Assembly (NCBI GenBank): GCA_963714415.1
Contig: CAVQOL010000001.1
Coordinates: 496,001 to 560,000 of the forward strand
DNA: 64,000 bases
Origin: JAGXRK01 sp963714415
GTDB lineage: Bacteria > Bacteroidota > Ignavibacteria > Ignavibacteriales > Ignavibacteriaceae
Direction: 5' to 3'
The translations under genes and the position numbers were made by a program. The stretch's first letter is position 1. Each line of letters starts with the position of its first letter. This document shows, piece after piece, positions 55,590 through 64,000 of the stretch. The notes under the pieces are model-generated. The model saw only the letters and a program-made list of their open reading frames with translations. It made no database searches and was not told where the DNA came from.

Positions 55590-56171
55590 ATGACTATTTC
55601 ACGCTTCATTCGTGATTATGCTGACGTTCCTCTCCCTGTTGATGATGCACAACTTGAAGAACTTAAAGCTTATAAAGATCATCAAGGAAATCTGGTCACA
55701 CCTTCTGATCAGATCTTTCGCAAATGGGTAGAACAAAAGTCCAAAGGTTCTTTTAATCGTCCCATCACGGTTGCCGTAACTGTAGATACTGGTTTCCTGT
55801 CAGGTATCAAGAACAACATGCGTTTTGCAGGAGCATTCCTACAATGGCAGGATGTGGCTACAGCGAAAACACATGACACAGCCTCAATGCATATGAGCCT
55901 CGAAGGATTAAGCCCAGACAACTTCACGGGTCCCTGGGTAAGCGACCAGGACCATAGTCCAATTCGGCGAAGGTACACCAAGAACATTGTTCAAAACGTA
56001 ACCTTAACCGCGGTTTTATATGGAGAATTGCTACTTGAAGCAAATCGGATTGCCGAAGCAAATCACTGGACAATCTGGGCAGATGAACTTGATAAGACAG
56101 CAGAATTGGGACCGGTATTCACAGAAAGAATCGCTCAACTTAAGGAAAACATTGCAACGGCAATACACTAA
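55590..56171 (+). CDS. Orphan protein of unknown function
   Basis: A 193-residue protein. The ATG at 55590 has an AAAGGAAA site; the longer frame from 55509 adds an unlikely hydrophobic extension. The protein is soluble with mixed alpha/beta character (ISRFIRDYADVPLPVDDAQLEELKAYK, NRPITVAVTVDTGFLSGIKN, MHMSLEGLSPDNFTGPWVSD, VTLTAVLYGELLLEANRIAE). I recognise no domain. Its base composition (~45% G+C by eye) differs from neighbouring genes, and it sits next to the structured-RNA candidate, so the pair may be a transferred unit. Confidence 0.7.
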   Translation: MTISRFIRDYADVPLPVDDAQLEELKAYKDHQGNLVTPSDQIFRKWVEQKSKGSFNRPITVAVTVDTGFLSGIKNNMRFAGAFLQWQDVATAKTHDTASMHMSLEGLSPDNFTGPWVSDQDHSPIRRRYTKNIVQNVTLTAVLYGELLLEANRIAEANHWTIWADELDKTAELGPVFTERIAQLKENIATAIH

Positions 56172-56213
56172 AAGTAACTCAGCTCAAATTGGCAAACAAA
56201 GGAGACAGCAGAA

Positions 56214-58923
56214 CTAATAATAGTATCCTATCGAAAAGTAAAACTGTACATCGCCCCAGCTAATAGGATTATCGGGAAGGTTGTTTTTAAAAATAAATGA
56301 ACGCCCAATCGCAAATTCTGCCGGACCAATGGGTGTATCAAACGAAAGCGATGTTCCGATACCATGCTTTAAGTTTTTAAACTTAATCTGTTCCTGAATT
56401 TCCCAAATATTTCCAAGATCATATCGTATTCGAAAGTATGTATCAAAGAAAATAGCAAAGGGAAGTTTATATCTGTACATCAACGATGTTAGGAATATTT
56501 GTCTGCCGCGATATTCATTATCGCGCATCCCAAAAAACGAATTCATCCCACCCAAAGAGTACTGTTGTGCTAACGGAAGGGTTTTATCACCAAAACCCAT
56601 ATTTATTCCAGTTGACAAGACACTGACTGAAGATAGTCTAAAAAGATTTCTGTATTCAAAACCGACATTAGTATAACCAATATCTCCGCCAAGAAAAGTT
56701 TGTGCGGTTTCATAAAATCCGTTAAAATAAATTCCTATCTCTGGATATGGGTATTTATCCTGCGTATCTACTGTTGTGCTAATTTTTAGACTTAAAATTT
56801 CTATGTTGTATGGTTCGACCGGGCTTTCTTTTAAATTTTTGACTTTATTTGTTTGATATTTTCCTTCGAAAATTAGGTTGCCAAAACGCTCAACCTGTGC
56901 ACCAATACCCAGCGACCCTCCAAAAAATATCTGTCTATATTCGCCGATTTCTTCTCTTGAAAAATTATTTTCAGAGATTTGAGGCTTATCGCCATAAACA
57001 TATATATCATTAAAATAATAGAAGGCGTTTATTTTATAAGTTAAGTAAGTATTAAATATTCTATTTGATTTTTGTTCAAGCTGAATGCCTCGATCTCTTG
57101 AGCTTGCATGAAAAAGAAATCCCAGCTCCGATCCACTGCCAAAAAGATTTTCTTCTCTCAAATCAGCGGCAAAGCGTGCGCGGTTTTCAGTATTAACATT
57201 AAAGCCCAGTCTTAAAAGGCTTGTAGGTCTTTCAACTACGTTAATAACTAAAATGTTTTTACCATTTTCTTTTTTAAGTATAACCTCGGCATCTTCAAAT
57301 AGCCTTGTCCCACGAAGGTTAATTAGTCCCTCTGAGATTTTGTCGATGTTGAAAAAGTCTCCTTCTTTAATTGGAAATTCTCTTGTAATAATGCTTGGGG
57401 TTGTATAATCGTTTCCTTCAGTAATTATTTCTGATATTATTCCTTCATCAACAAAAATTCCAAGTTGTCCGTTTTCTTTGTCGAAAGTGATTTCAGAAAT
57501 ATTGGCTAAGGAATATCCAATTTTTCTGTACTCTTTTAATAATGCAATAAGTGTATTTAAAATTCTTCGTCCGCTGTAATGCTGTCCGGTGAGTGATGAA
57601 AATATTTCACCTACTCTTTCGGAATTAATTGCTGAGGATCCTATAAGATCTGTTGTTTTTATGATTGGAGATTCCCTTTTGATAAGCTGTATGGTTGTTT
57701 CGCTTTCATATTCAGTAATCTCCATTTTAATTTCATCATAATCATCAAGAGAAAATAATTCATAAAGAGCTAAGAGAAGTTGTTTGTTTGAAACCGAATC
57801 TTTTGAAATATGCTTGTTTAAAATTTCTCTTTCGTATATAGTAAGATTGCCGGGGAAATATGGGTTCTTAAAGTATTTTTCTTCTGCAGCTAAACGACTC
57901 AAATAAACCGAATCAACTTTCTCTTTAATGGCTGCAATATGTGGTAGTGCGCTTTGATAGCCGGAATTTATCAATTTATCAATGTCGCTAAAGTCAGTAG
58001 ACCCCATATCATTTAGTTCGGGAGTAATAACAACATCTGCTTTTTCAATTTGATTAGCGTTCAAGTGTTTCATTGGAATGCTAACTATCTGATCTGCAAT
58101 AATCCATGGTGCGTCTAATTTTTCTTCCTTATGGAGCGGACTTGTTGTATTAATCGCAATTATAATATCCCCGCCCTCTGCTTTTGCTGTATTAACAGGA
58201 ATGTTTTCAACCAACCCGCCATCAATTAAAAGCAATGAATCTAATTGCACGGGCGGCAAAAAGAAAGTTACGCTTGAACTTGCTCTTAGTGCTTTGCTAA
58301 GTGTTCCGGATTTTAAAATAACGGGGTCGCCGGTAACAAGGTTTGTGCATACTGCTCTGAATCTTTTTCTTGAGAAGATCAAAAGAATCGTTTGAATGAA
58401 GAGGAGCATTAAATGTTATTATATTTAGATAGTTAGAAAGTTTTTGCCCGTCGTTAAATGCTGTTGGAAGAATGGGTTTTAATCCGTCCAGCCGGAGTGT
58501 GAGCACTGCCTTGTCTTCCGTAATCTTTTGATCAACAAATAACTCACTTCTGTCTGACTGTCTGGAAATTGTAAGTAGATCCTCCCAATCAGTAGTAAGG
58601 GCTACGGCATATAACTCGTCAACAGTATATCCGGTAGCATAAAGCCCACCAATAATGCTTCCCATGCTGGTACCCACAATAAGGTCAACATCTATATTGG
58701 CTTCTTCAAGTGCTCTTAAAACACCAACCTGCGAAAGTCCTCTTGCGCCACCACCGCTTAAGGCTAGTGCAACTACTGGTTTTGGTTTCGGAATGAATTC
58801 TACTAATCCAAAAGGAAGTTCTTTTTTAATAAATTCGGGTTTTAATTCGGTATTTTTTTGAGAGAAAGTGCCTGTGGTGAGGATAATAACTGAGAAAAGA
58901 ATTATGTAAATGTTTTTTCTCAT
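56214..58923 (-). CDS. Patatin-like phospholipase fused to POTRA/Omp85 barrel, one frameshift
   Basis: Two frames give a ~902-residue outer-membrane protein. Signal peptide NIYIILFSVIILTTGTFSQ, with start at 58923 (MRKN). The patatin domain has LALSGGGARGLSQVGVLRALEE (oxyanion loop), the nucleophile in VGTSMGSIIGGLYATGYT and the catalytic Asp in LIDGGLVENIPV. One extra base at 58364-58368 splits the gene (LLKKRFRAVCTNLV when removed). Then come POTRA-like repeats (ISEITFDKENGQLGIFVDEGII; DIYVYGDKP later) and an Omp85 barrel (LGGMNSFFGMRDNEYRGRQIF). This matches the PlpD-like type Vd autotransporter layout or related Omp85-phospholipases. Confidence 0.86.
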
Positions 58924-58973
58924 AAGTAGAACTTTAACGGTCTTCATTATAAAACAAAGACCGCATTATTAAA

Positions 58974-60842
58974 TTATTTTTTCTTTTTCTGCTGTTGCTT
59001 TGATTGTTGTTCGGCTTGTTCCATTAATCTATGCATAAATCCTGTTTTCTTTTTCGGATTTGCAACAGGCACAAGTTCAACATCACCGCTTTTATGATTT
59101 ATATAATACTGCTGGGCAATAGATAAAAGATTAAACATAAAGTAATAAAGATTTAATCCTGATGGAAATGTCATAAAAAGAATAGTAAGCATTACAGGCA
59201 TAATATAAACCAACGCAGCTTGTTTCGGATCTTTCATTGTCATCTTCTGTTGCAAGAACGTTGTAACGCCCATAAGTATTGCAAGACCGCTTATCTGCTG
59301 TATCCCGAAAAGCGGTAATTTAAAACCGAGATCATAAATAACATCCGGACGTGAGAGGTCCTTAATCCACCAGACAAACGGTTGTTGTCTTAAGTCAACA
59401 GCCACCTGGAACAATCCCCACAAAGCAATAAACACCGGCATTTGAAGAAGAATGGGTAAACAGCCACCGGCTGGGTTTACACCATAAGTTGAGTATAATT
59501 TCATTGTCTCTTTATTCATCTTCTGTGCATCGTCTTTATACTTTTCTTTTATTTCTGCAATCTTCGGTTGAAGCGACTGCATTTTCTTCATCGACCGATA
59601 ACTGGACTTTGTAAGAGGATAAACAACTAATTTGATAATCAGAGAAAACACAATAATTACTATTCCATAATTCGGAATTAAACTATGCAGGAACTTAAAT
59701 AATGGCAGAAGCACATATTCTGCAATCGGTCGGACAATAAAAGTTAAACCAAAAAATCCGCCGAAGTTAATTACAGATCTTAAAGAAACATCTATTTCAG
59801 AGAGAAGATCATAATCAACGGGACCTATAAAAATTGTGAACGAGTGTGTTTCCTCTGCTTTATTACTAAAAGGAATAATCAATCGTGCATTATAATATTC
59901 TCTTACACCTTCATTGGGAAAGACTTGTCTTGTGCCTTCAACGTAAGCACCATCTATACTGTTTTTATTTTCAGGTATTATAATGGTCGAGAAGTATTTG
60001 TTTTTTAGGGCAAACCAATCTACTCTTCCTCTGAATTCCTTAACCGTTTTTTCTTCTGCGGATGTAGCATCTATGTCAACGGCTTCGTCTCCGTAATAAA
60101 AGATTGCCTTGCTGTAGTTTGCTTCATCAACCGAATTTTCTTCAACAAATCGAATTCCGTTATTCCAAACAAGATCAAAAGTGTTGTTACTTATAAGATT
60201 ATTTAATCCTACAAAGCTTATGTCGCTTTTAATAAAATACTTGTTTCCGTAAAACAAATATGATTTTGTAATTGATCTGTTTTCATCAACAGAAAAAGTG
60301 AAATCTATTCTAACCGAGTCTTGTCCTAATAAATTGTGTCTGTGTTTTTTCTGCTCATAATTAAAATTCAAAGAGCCGGTATTTACGGCTTTGCCTTCTG
60401 AAGAAACGAAAGCGACATCATAACTGCCGCCCAAAGAATAATGAATAAGCTGAACCAGATGTTTTGTTTGTATTTCGCCGTTTCCTTTGCCGGCAGAGTA
60501 CCAATTATTAAATTTTTTCAGGAAAACTTTATTAAAGTTGCCTCCCCTGGTAGAGAGCTCAAAAATAGCAACTTCATTTTCAATTACTATTATTTCTTCT
60601 GGTTTTTCCTCTGCTGAGAATAAAGATTCTGTAACTACTTCTTTACTAATCTCTTCGACTATTTGTTCTTTACCGGAACTTTCTGCGGTTTTCTTATCCT
60701 CTGGTTTATCTTGTTGAACTAGTGTGGTGTCTTGTTCTTGTGTTTTTTGCGGAGCCTGGCTGGGATCTGGCGCAGTTATATAAAGCCATATTAAAAGTAT
60801 CGCTCCAATGAGTACAAAAGCTAAAATTGTTTGTTTATCCAT
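58974..60842 (-). CDS. yidC: Membrane protein insertase YidC
   Basis: A 622-residue YidC with the long periplasmic domain of Gram-negative bacteria. N-terminal anchor QTILAFVLIGAILLIWLYI, then an acidic linker and the periplasmic beta domain (residues ~95-345). The conserved insertase core has FFGLTFIVRPIAEYVLLPLFKFLHS, GIVIIVFSLIIKLVVYPLTKSSYRSMKKMQ, LQPKIAEIKEKYKDD, YGVNPAGGCLPILLQMPVFIALW and FPSGLNLYYFMFNLLSIAQQYYI. The C-terminus is Gln/Lys rich. It inserts and folds inner-membrane proteins with or without Sec. Downstream of rnpA, without a yidD gene between them. Confidence 0.97.
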   Translation of the reverse strand: MDKQTILAFVLIGAILLIWLYITAPDPSQAPQKTQEQDTTLVQQDKPEDKKTAESSGKEQIVEEISKEVVTESLFSAEEKPEEIIVIENEVAIFELSTRGGNFNKVFLKKFNNWYSAGKGNGEIQTKHLVQLIHYSLGGSYDVAFVSSEGKAVNTGSLNFNYEQKKHRHNLLGQDSVRIDFTFSVDENRSITKSYLFYGNKYFIKSDISFVGLNNLISNNTFDLVWNNGIRFVEENSVDEANYSKAIFYYGDEAVDIDATSAEEKTVKEFRGRVDWFALKNKYFSTIIIPENKNSIDGAYVEGTRQVFPNEGVREYYNARLIIPFSNKAEETHSFTIFIGPVDYDLLSEIDVSLRSVINFGGFFGLTFIVRPIAEYVLLPLFKFLHSLIPNYGIVIIVFSLIIKLVVYPLTKSSYRSMKKMQSLQPKIAEIKEKYKDDAQKMNKETMKLYSTYGVNPAGGCLPILLQMPVFIALWGLFQVAVDLRQQPFVWWIKDLSRPDVIYDLGFKLPLFGIQQISGLAILMGVTTFLQQKMTMKDPKQAALVYIMPVMLTILFMTFPSGLNLYYFMFNLLSIAQQYYINHKSGDVELVPVANPKKKTGFMHRLMEQAEQQSKQQQKKKK

Positions 60843-60929
60843 TAAGAAACCTTATTAAAATTCAGATCGTTGGAATCGCAAAATTTTCCGGCATGTTGAA
60901 ATGCTAATTCTTTTAAGAGAAGAAAATAT

Positions 60930-61328
60930 TTAAATTTCATTTTTAATGACACTAAGCAAATCTAACACAGGTGTTAATATGTAATGAAGTTTTAACCGCT
61001 TGTTTCTATTTTCATTCAAGTGGTTTGCTGAAAAAATTATTCTTAATAAAATATTTTTCTCTTTAATTTTAGAAATTAAGGATTCTTTATTAAGTCTGTA
61101 GGACTCTTTAATCAGCCTTTTAACTCTATTTCGCCATACGGCATTACCAGCTTTTTTTGATATCGCTATGGCTATCTTTACTCCCGGATTATCAACTGCC
61201 CGATCGCACAAAAATATTGCTTTTAATTTTTTGTCTGAAGAATAAATTGTTTTTCCAAACTCATATATGCGATCGAATTCTTTCTTGCTTTTAATTCTTT
61301 CTTCGCTGGAAAGAGAGTGTTTTTTCAA
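60930..61328 (-). CDS. rnpA: Ribonuclease P protein component
   Basis: A 132-residue basic protein that assists the RNase P RNA in tRNA 5' maturation. The conserved RNR motif is in AVWRNRVKRLIKESYRLNKE; the N-terminus SSEERIKSKKEFDRIYEFGKTI and the centre VKIAIAISKKAGNAV also match. It begins nine bases after the rpmH stop, the classical rpmH-rnpA order. Confidence 0.94.
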   Translation of the reverse strand: MKKHSLSSEERIKSKKEFDRIYEFGKTIYSSDKKLKAIFLCDRAVDNPGVKIAIAISKKAGNAVWRNRVKRLIKESYRLNKESLISKIKEKNILLRIIFSANHLNENRNKRLKLHYILTPVLDLLSVIKNEI

Positions 61329-61336
61329 TTCAATAA

Positions 61337-61480
61337 CTATTCGTCACTGACCGTTAATTTTTTTCTTCCCTTTGCGCGTCTGCTTGCAATTACCTTTCTT
61401 CCGTTTTTAGTTTTCATTCTTTCACGGAATCCGTGCTTATTTTTTCTTTTTCTGTTACTCGGTTGATACGTTCTTTTCAT
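61337..61480 (-). CDS. rpmH: Ribosomal protein bL34
   Basis: A 47-residue basic protein starting at the ATG at 61480 (MKRTYQPSNRKRKNKHGFRE), then RMKTKNGRKVIASRRAKGRKKL, the unmistakable L34 sequence. First gene of the minus-strand rpmH-rnpA-yidC unit, diverging from dnaA. Confidence 0.97.
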   Translation of the reverse strand: MKRTYQPSNRKRKNKHGFRERMKTKNGRKVIASRRAKGRKKLTVSDE

Positions 61481-61907
61481 TTTTTGCTCCTAATTATCAT
61501 ATAAAGTCTGCAAATATATTACTTGACTTAAAAACTTACAACATTATAAGCAGTCTATTTGCTTTGAATGATTGAAGTAATGAATAAATTGTATAATAAG
61601 TTAAGAATTAATTTGCGGAGTTGGTCTTATATTTCTATTTTTTGGTCAATAACAATTGGCAAAAACGGTGTTGATAACTTGTGTAAAAGGGGGTTTTGTG
61701 AAAACGTTTCACAATTTTCTTACGAGTGTTATAAAGGAAATTTTTACTTATAAATGTTTATCGGCATGAGGTTGGTTCTTTTAACTGCTTAATTTTATTG
61801 ATGTTACCGGTTTTTATGTGATGTTAGCAACTTGTTGGTAAATTGTTATTCTTAATTTTATTGTTTGAAAATTTTTACATTTATTTAAACTATTTCTTAT
61901 AAATCCT
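61481..61907. other. AT-rich rpmH-dnaA intergenic region, possible part of oriC
   Basis: About 430 very AT-rich bases carrying promoters for both directions. It contains a DnaA-box-like TGTTGATAA at 61669-61677 and an inverted repeat at 61696-61714. Position between rpmH and dnaA is typical of bacterial origins, though the actual origin could lie on the far side of dnaA. Confidence 0.6.
61696..61714. promoter_or_regulatory. 19-bp palindrome in the rpmH-dnaA region
   Basis: Perfect arms TTGTGAAA and TTTCACAA separated by ACG. The symmetry and size suit a dimeric repressor site. It lies about 195 bases before the dnaA start and 216 before rpmH. Confidence 0.5.
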
Positions 61908-61915
61908 GTGGATAA
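61907..61915 (-). promoter_or_regulatory. Consensus DnaA box overlapping the dnaA start codon
   Basis: TGTGGATAA, the exact reverse complement of TTATCCACA, with the dnaA GTG start codon as its second to fourth bases. It may let DnaA repress its own gene. No clear Shine-Dalgarno sequence precedes the start. Confidence 0.6.
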
Positions 61916-63338
61916 CTTAAAATTCGCTCCTGAACAAGTTTATATAGAAAATACAGCTAATAATTCATCTTTAGTGTGGAAAAATTGCCTGTCCAGAATC
62001 AAAGAGAACGTTACTCTAATGACCTACAATACTTGGTTTTTGCCAATTCGTCCTGTGGAAGTTATTGATTCTACTCTTAAGGTTCAGTTGCCAAGTCAGT
62101 TTTTTTGGGAGTGGCTTGATGAACACTATAGCTTGTTAATTCACAAAGTTTTAGGCGAAGTTCTCGGACCGGGATCAAAACTTGCCTATATAATTAGTGA
62201 TGAAACATCCGAGATTGAGGATAATAACTCCGGAAACATTAACGTTATAAAAACTGTAACTACAGTAACAAAGTCTTCAGAAGCAAAAAAAAATAATATT
62301 GAATCGCATTTAAATTCCAGGTATCGATTTGACAATTTTATAAAAGGCGAAGGTAACGAACTTGCCCGCGCTGCTGCGGGTGCTATAAGTGATAACCCCG
62401 GGGGCACTTCTTTTAATCCTTTCTTCGTTTATGGTGGCGTTGGTCTAGGAAAGACACACTTAATTCAAGCGATTGGTAATAGCATTTTAGAAATTTTTCC
62501 AGATAAAAAAGTAATTTATTTATCATCAGACAGTTTTACCGTTGAGTTTGTTGAAGCAATTCAATCGAATAAAATAAATGAGTTTTCTGGTTTTTATAGA
62601 AGTATGGATGTTCTTATAATTGATGATATCCAGTTTCTTATCGGTAAAGAAAAGACCCAGGATCTTTTCTTTCATATTTTTAACACTCTTCATCAATCTA
62701 AAAAGCAGATTATTCTAACATCGGATAAATCGCCAAAAGATTTAAAAGGATTAGATGAAAGACTTATCTCCCGCTTTCTATGGGGTCTTCAGGCAGATAT
62801 TCAACCTCCGGCATTTGAAACCAGAATAGCAATTCTGAAAAAGAAAACAGAAGACTATGGAATGAATATCTCTTCCGAAATTATTGAGTATATAGCTTAC
62901 CATATTACTTCCAACATACGTGAACTTGAAGGCTGTCTTATAAAGCTTCTTGCTAACGCTTCTCTCAATTCAAAAGAAATAACCTTAGATCTCGCAAAAA
63001 AAATTGTTAGAGAAGTTGGTACCGAAAGAAAAAATAATTTAACTGTTACGATTGACGAAATAACTAAAATCGTGTGCGGACATCTTAGCGTTGCTGAAAA
63101 TAAAGTTCGCGAGAAGACCCGTAAAAAGGAAGTGGTTTTAGCCAGGCAGATATCCATGTATCTTGCTAGTAAAATGACAAAATCCTCACTAAAAACTATC
63201 GGCTTACATTTTGGAGGAAGAGATCATTCTACCGTGATACACGCATGTACCACTATAGAACACTCTGTTAATAACGATATTATCATAAAAGAGATGGTTG
63301 AAAATTTAAAAAGCAAGATAGAATTAAGTTCCTCATAG
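61908..63338 (+). CDS. dnaA: Chromosomal replication initiator protein DnaA
   Basis: A 476-residue initiator, GTG start at 61908. Domain I: VWKNCLSRIKENVTLMTYNTWFLPIRPV. Domain III AAA+: Walker A in VYGGVGLGKTHLIQAIGN, Walker B in VLIIDDIQFLIGKEKTQ, ILTSDKSPKDLKGLDERLISRF (sensor region). Domain IV: VLARQISMYLASKMTKSSLKTIGLHFGGRDHSTVIHA, the DnaA-box-binding signature. Full normal length. The gene marks the origin region of a bacterial chromosome. Confidence 0.98.
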   Translation: MDNLKFAPEQVYIENTANNSSLVWKNCLSRIKENVTLMTYNTWFLPIRPVEVIDSTLKVQLPSQFFWEWLDEHYSLLIHKVLGEVLGPGSKLAYIISDETSEIEDNNSGNINVIKTVTTVTKSSEAKKNNIESHLNSRYRFDNFIKGEGNELARAAAGAISDNPGGTSFNPFFVYGGVGLGKTHLIQAIGNSILEIFPDKKVIYLSSDSFTVEFVEAIQSNKINEFSGFYRSMDVLIIDDIQFLIGKEKTQDLFFHIFNTLHQSKKQIILTSDKSPKDLKGLDERLISRFLWGLQADIQPPAFETRIAILKKKTEDYGMNISSEIIEYIAYHITSNIRELEGCLIKLLANASLNSKEITLDLAKKIVREVGTERKNNLTVTIDEITKIVCGHLSVAENKVREKTRKKEVVLARQISMYLASKMTKSSLKTIGLHFGGRDHSTVIHACTTIEHSVNNDIIIKEMVENLKSKIELSSS

Positions 63339-63675
63339 GAAATTTTAACCGATTTTCAGATAAAATAATGTTGATAATATGTTTATTCGTGGTTAAAGAT
63401 TTGTTGAAAATATTAAAGTAATTAACAGTTTGTTTTGGAACCCGGGCTTTTTAACTTAATATCCACATCTTCGGTATGATTATTGGTATACTATTGCTGA
63501 TAATTAAAAGGTTTACGGGGTTATAAACATATCAACAGCATTATAATTGTTATTAATATTTTAAAATATATTTAATATTAATTATAACGTTGTTTATAAA
63601 TACAATTTGATTATTAAAGTTAAAAAATCTAATTTCACTGGTAATAAAATCAATAAATATTATATGAGGACTAAA
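63339..63675 (+). other. AT-rich region downstream of dnaA with DnaA-box-like sites
   Basis: No gene seen. It contains TGTTGATAA (63369-63377), ATATCCACA (63459-63467) and ATATCAACA (63529-63537), near-matches to DnaA boxes, in very AT-rich sequence. It could be the origin or simply the 3' flank of dnaA and the promoter of the next gene. Confidence 0.45.
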
Positions 63676-64000
63676 ATGAATAAAAAGCTAACTTTCTTAA
63701 TAGCCTTTTTAGCCTTAGTTTCTTTGAGCTTCATTAGCTGTTCTGAATCATTTGAAAACGAGTTTAAAATAGTTAACAATTCTCAGGCAAATCTAGAGTT
63801 ATTATTCGGATCAAAAACTTACAATGTTGCATCCGGAGAAACATTGGTTTTAAATGATTTTACTACTGAGAGCAGTTATACTTACGAATGTAGATTTCCC
63901 GCATACCTACAATGTTTCAGGAGCAGTAACAGGAGTGATTTCCTTTGTTGATGAAGAAGCAGATGATGATAGAACAGTAGCATTGAAAGCAATGTTATAT
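63676..64000 (+). CDS. Lipoprotein, partial, one frameshift
   Basis: The ATG at 63676 has a GAGGA site ten bases upstream and gives a lipoprotein signal (LIAFLALVSLSFISCSES). The mature part has NEFKIVNNSQANLELLFGSKTYNVASGETLVLNDF. One extra T near 63889 shifts the frame; without it the protein continues YEVDFPHTYNVSGAVTGVISF to the window edge (~108 residues seen). Function unknown; the family is not recognised. Confidence 0.68.

Noticed and set aside
60843..60929. A yidD gene between rnpA and yidC
   Set aside because: The gap is only 87 bases and contains no matching frame.

Overview
The window looks like a chromosomal segment of a low-GC (roughly 36-38% by eye) member of the Ignavibacteria/Chlorobi side of Bacteroidota. 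The pointers are a type IX secretion sorting tail of the QNYPNPFNPST kind, many lipoproteins, DUF4252 proteins beside an ECF sigma factor, M16 peptidase pairs, and dnaA divergent from rpmH-rnpA-yidC, which puts the right end near the replication origin. The genus cannot be fixed from sequence alone.

Layout. 1-1.1 kb: start of an AGCS amino-acid symporter (runs off the left edge) and a small anchored protein. 1.6-12 kb: an exopolysaccharide/O-antigen type locus, with a polyprenyl-phosphate sugar transferase and two glycosyltransferases on the minus strand diverging from two more glycosyltransferases, two MOP-fold flippases and two methyltransferases on the plus strand. 12-14.2 kb: ECF sigma factor, a membrane anti-sigma-like protein and two DUF4252 exported proteins. 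14.3-17.8 kb: an M16 peptidase pair whose non-catalytic member carries a 757-bp tandem duplication. 18-24.5 kb: exported hydrolases, a TetR regulator, two tandem RRM RNA-binding proteins sharing a conserved leader, lipoproteins and an alkyltransferase remnant. 24.6-32.5 kb: a minus-strand block (glycosyltransferase/GH130 remnant, OmpA lipoprotein pair, 49-aa membrane protein, radical SAM protein, two LuxR-type response regulators) in which five transcription units share a ~42-bp upstream element; this is the best candidate for an undescribed regulatory system. 32.7-38.2 kb: two GT39-type membrane glycosyltransferases, an S9 hydrolase and an EamA transporter. 38.4-42.8 kb: carA-carB. 43-54 kb: M14 peptidase, a type IX secreted NlpC/P60 protein, M48 peptidase, YchF, NAD kinase, a thioredoxin-like protein and heptose epimerase. 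55.0-56.2 kb: a higher-GC patch with a structured-RNA candidate and an orphan gene. 56.2-58.9 kb: a patatin-Omp85 protein. 59-64 kb: yidC, rnpA, rpmH, probable oriC, dnaA and a lipoprotein that runs off the right edge.

Sequence quality matters here. Thirteen genes, including carB with three breaks, are interrupted by about 20 single-base shifts, nearly all one extra base in a short run. This looks like insertion-type sequencing error more than gene decay, so these genes are annotated as whole genes with the shift positions given. A few loci (GH130, alkyltransferase and SdiA-regulated-like remnants) look truly decayed. No tRNA, rRNA, CRISPR array or transposase was seen.
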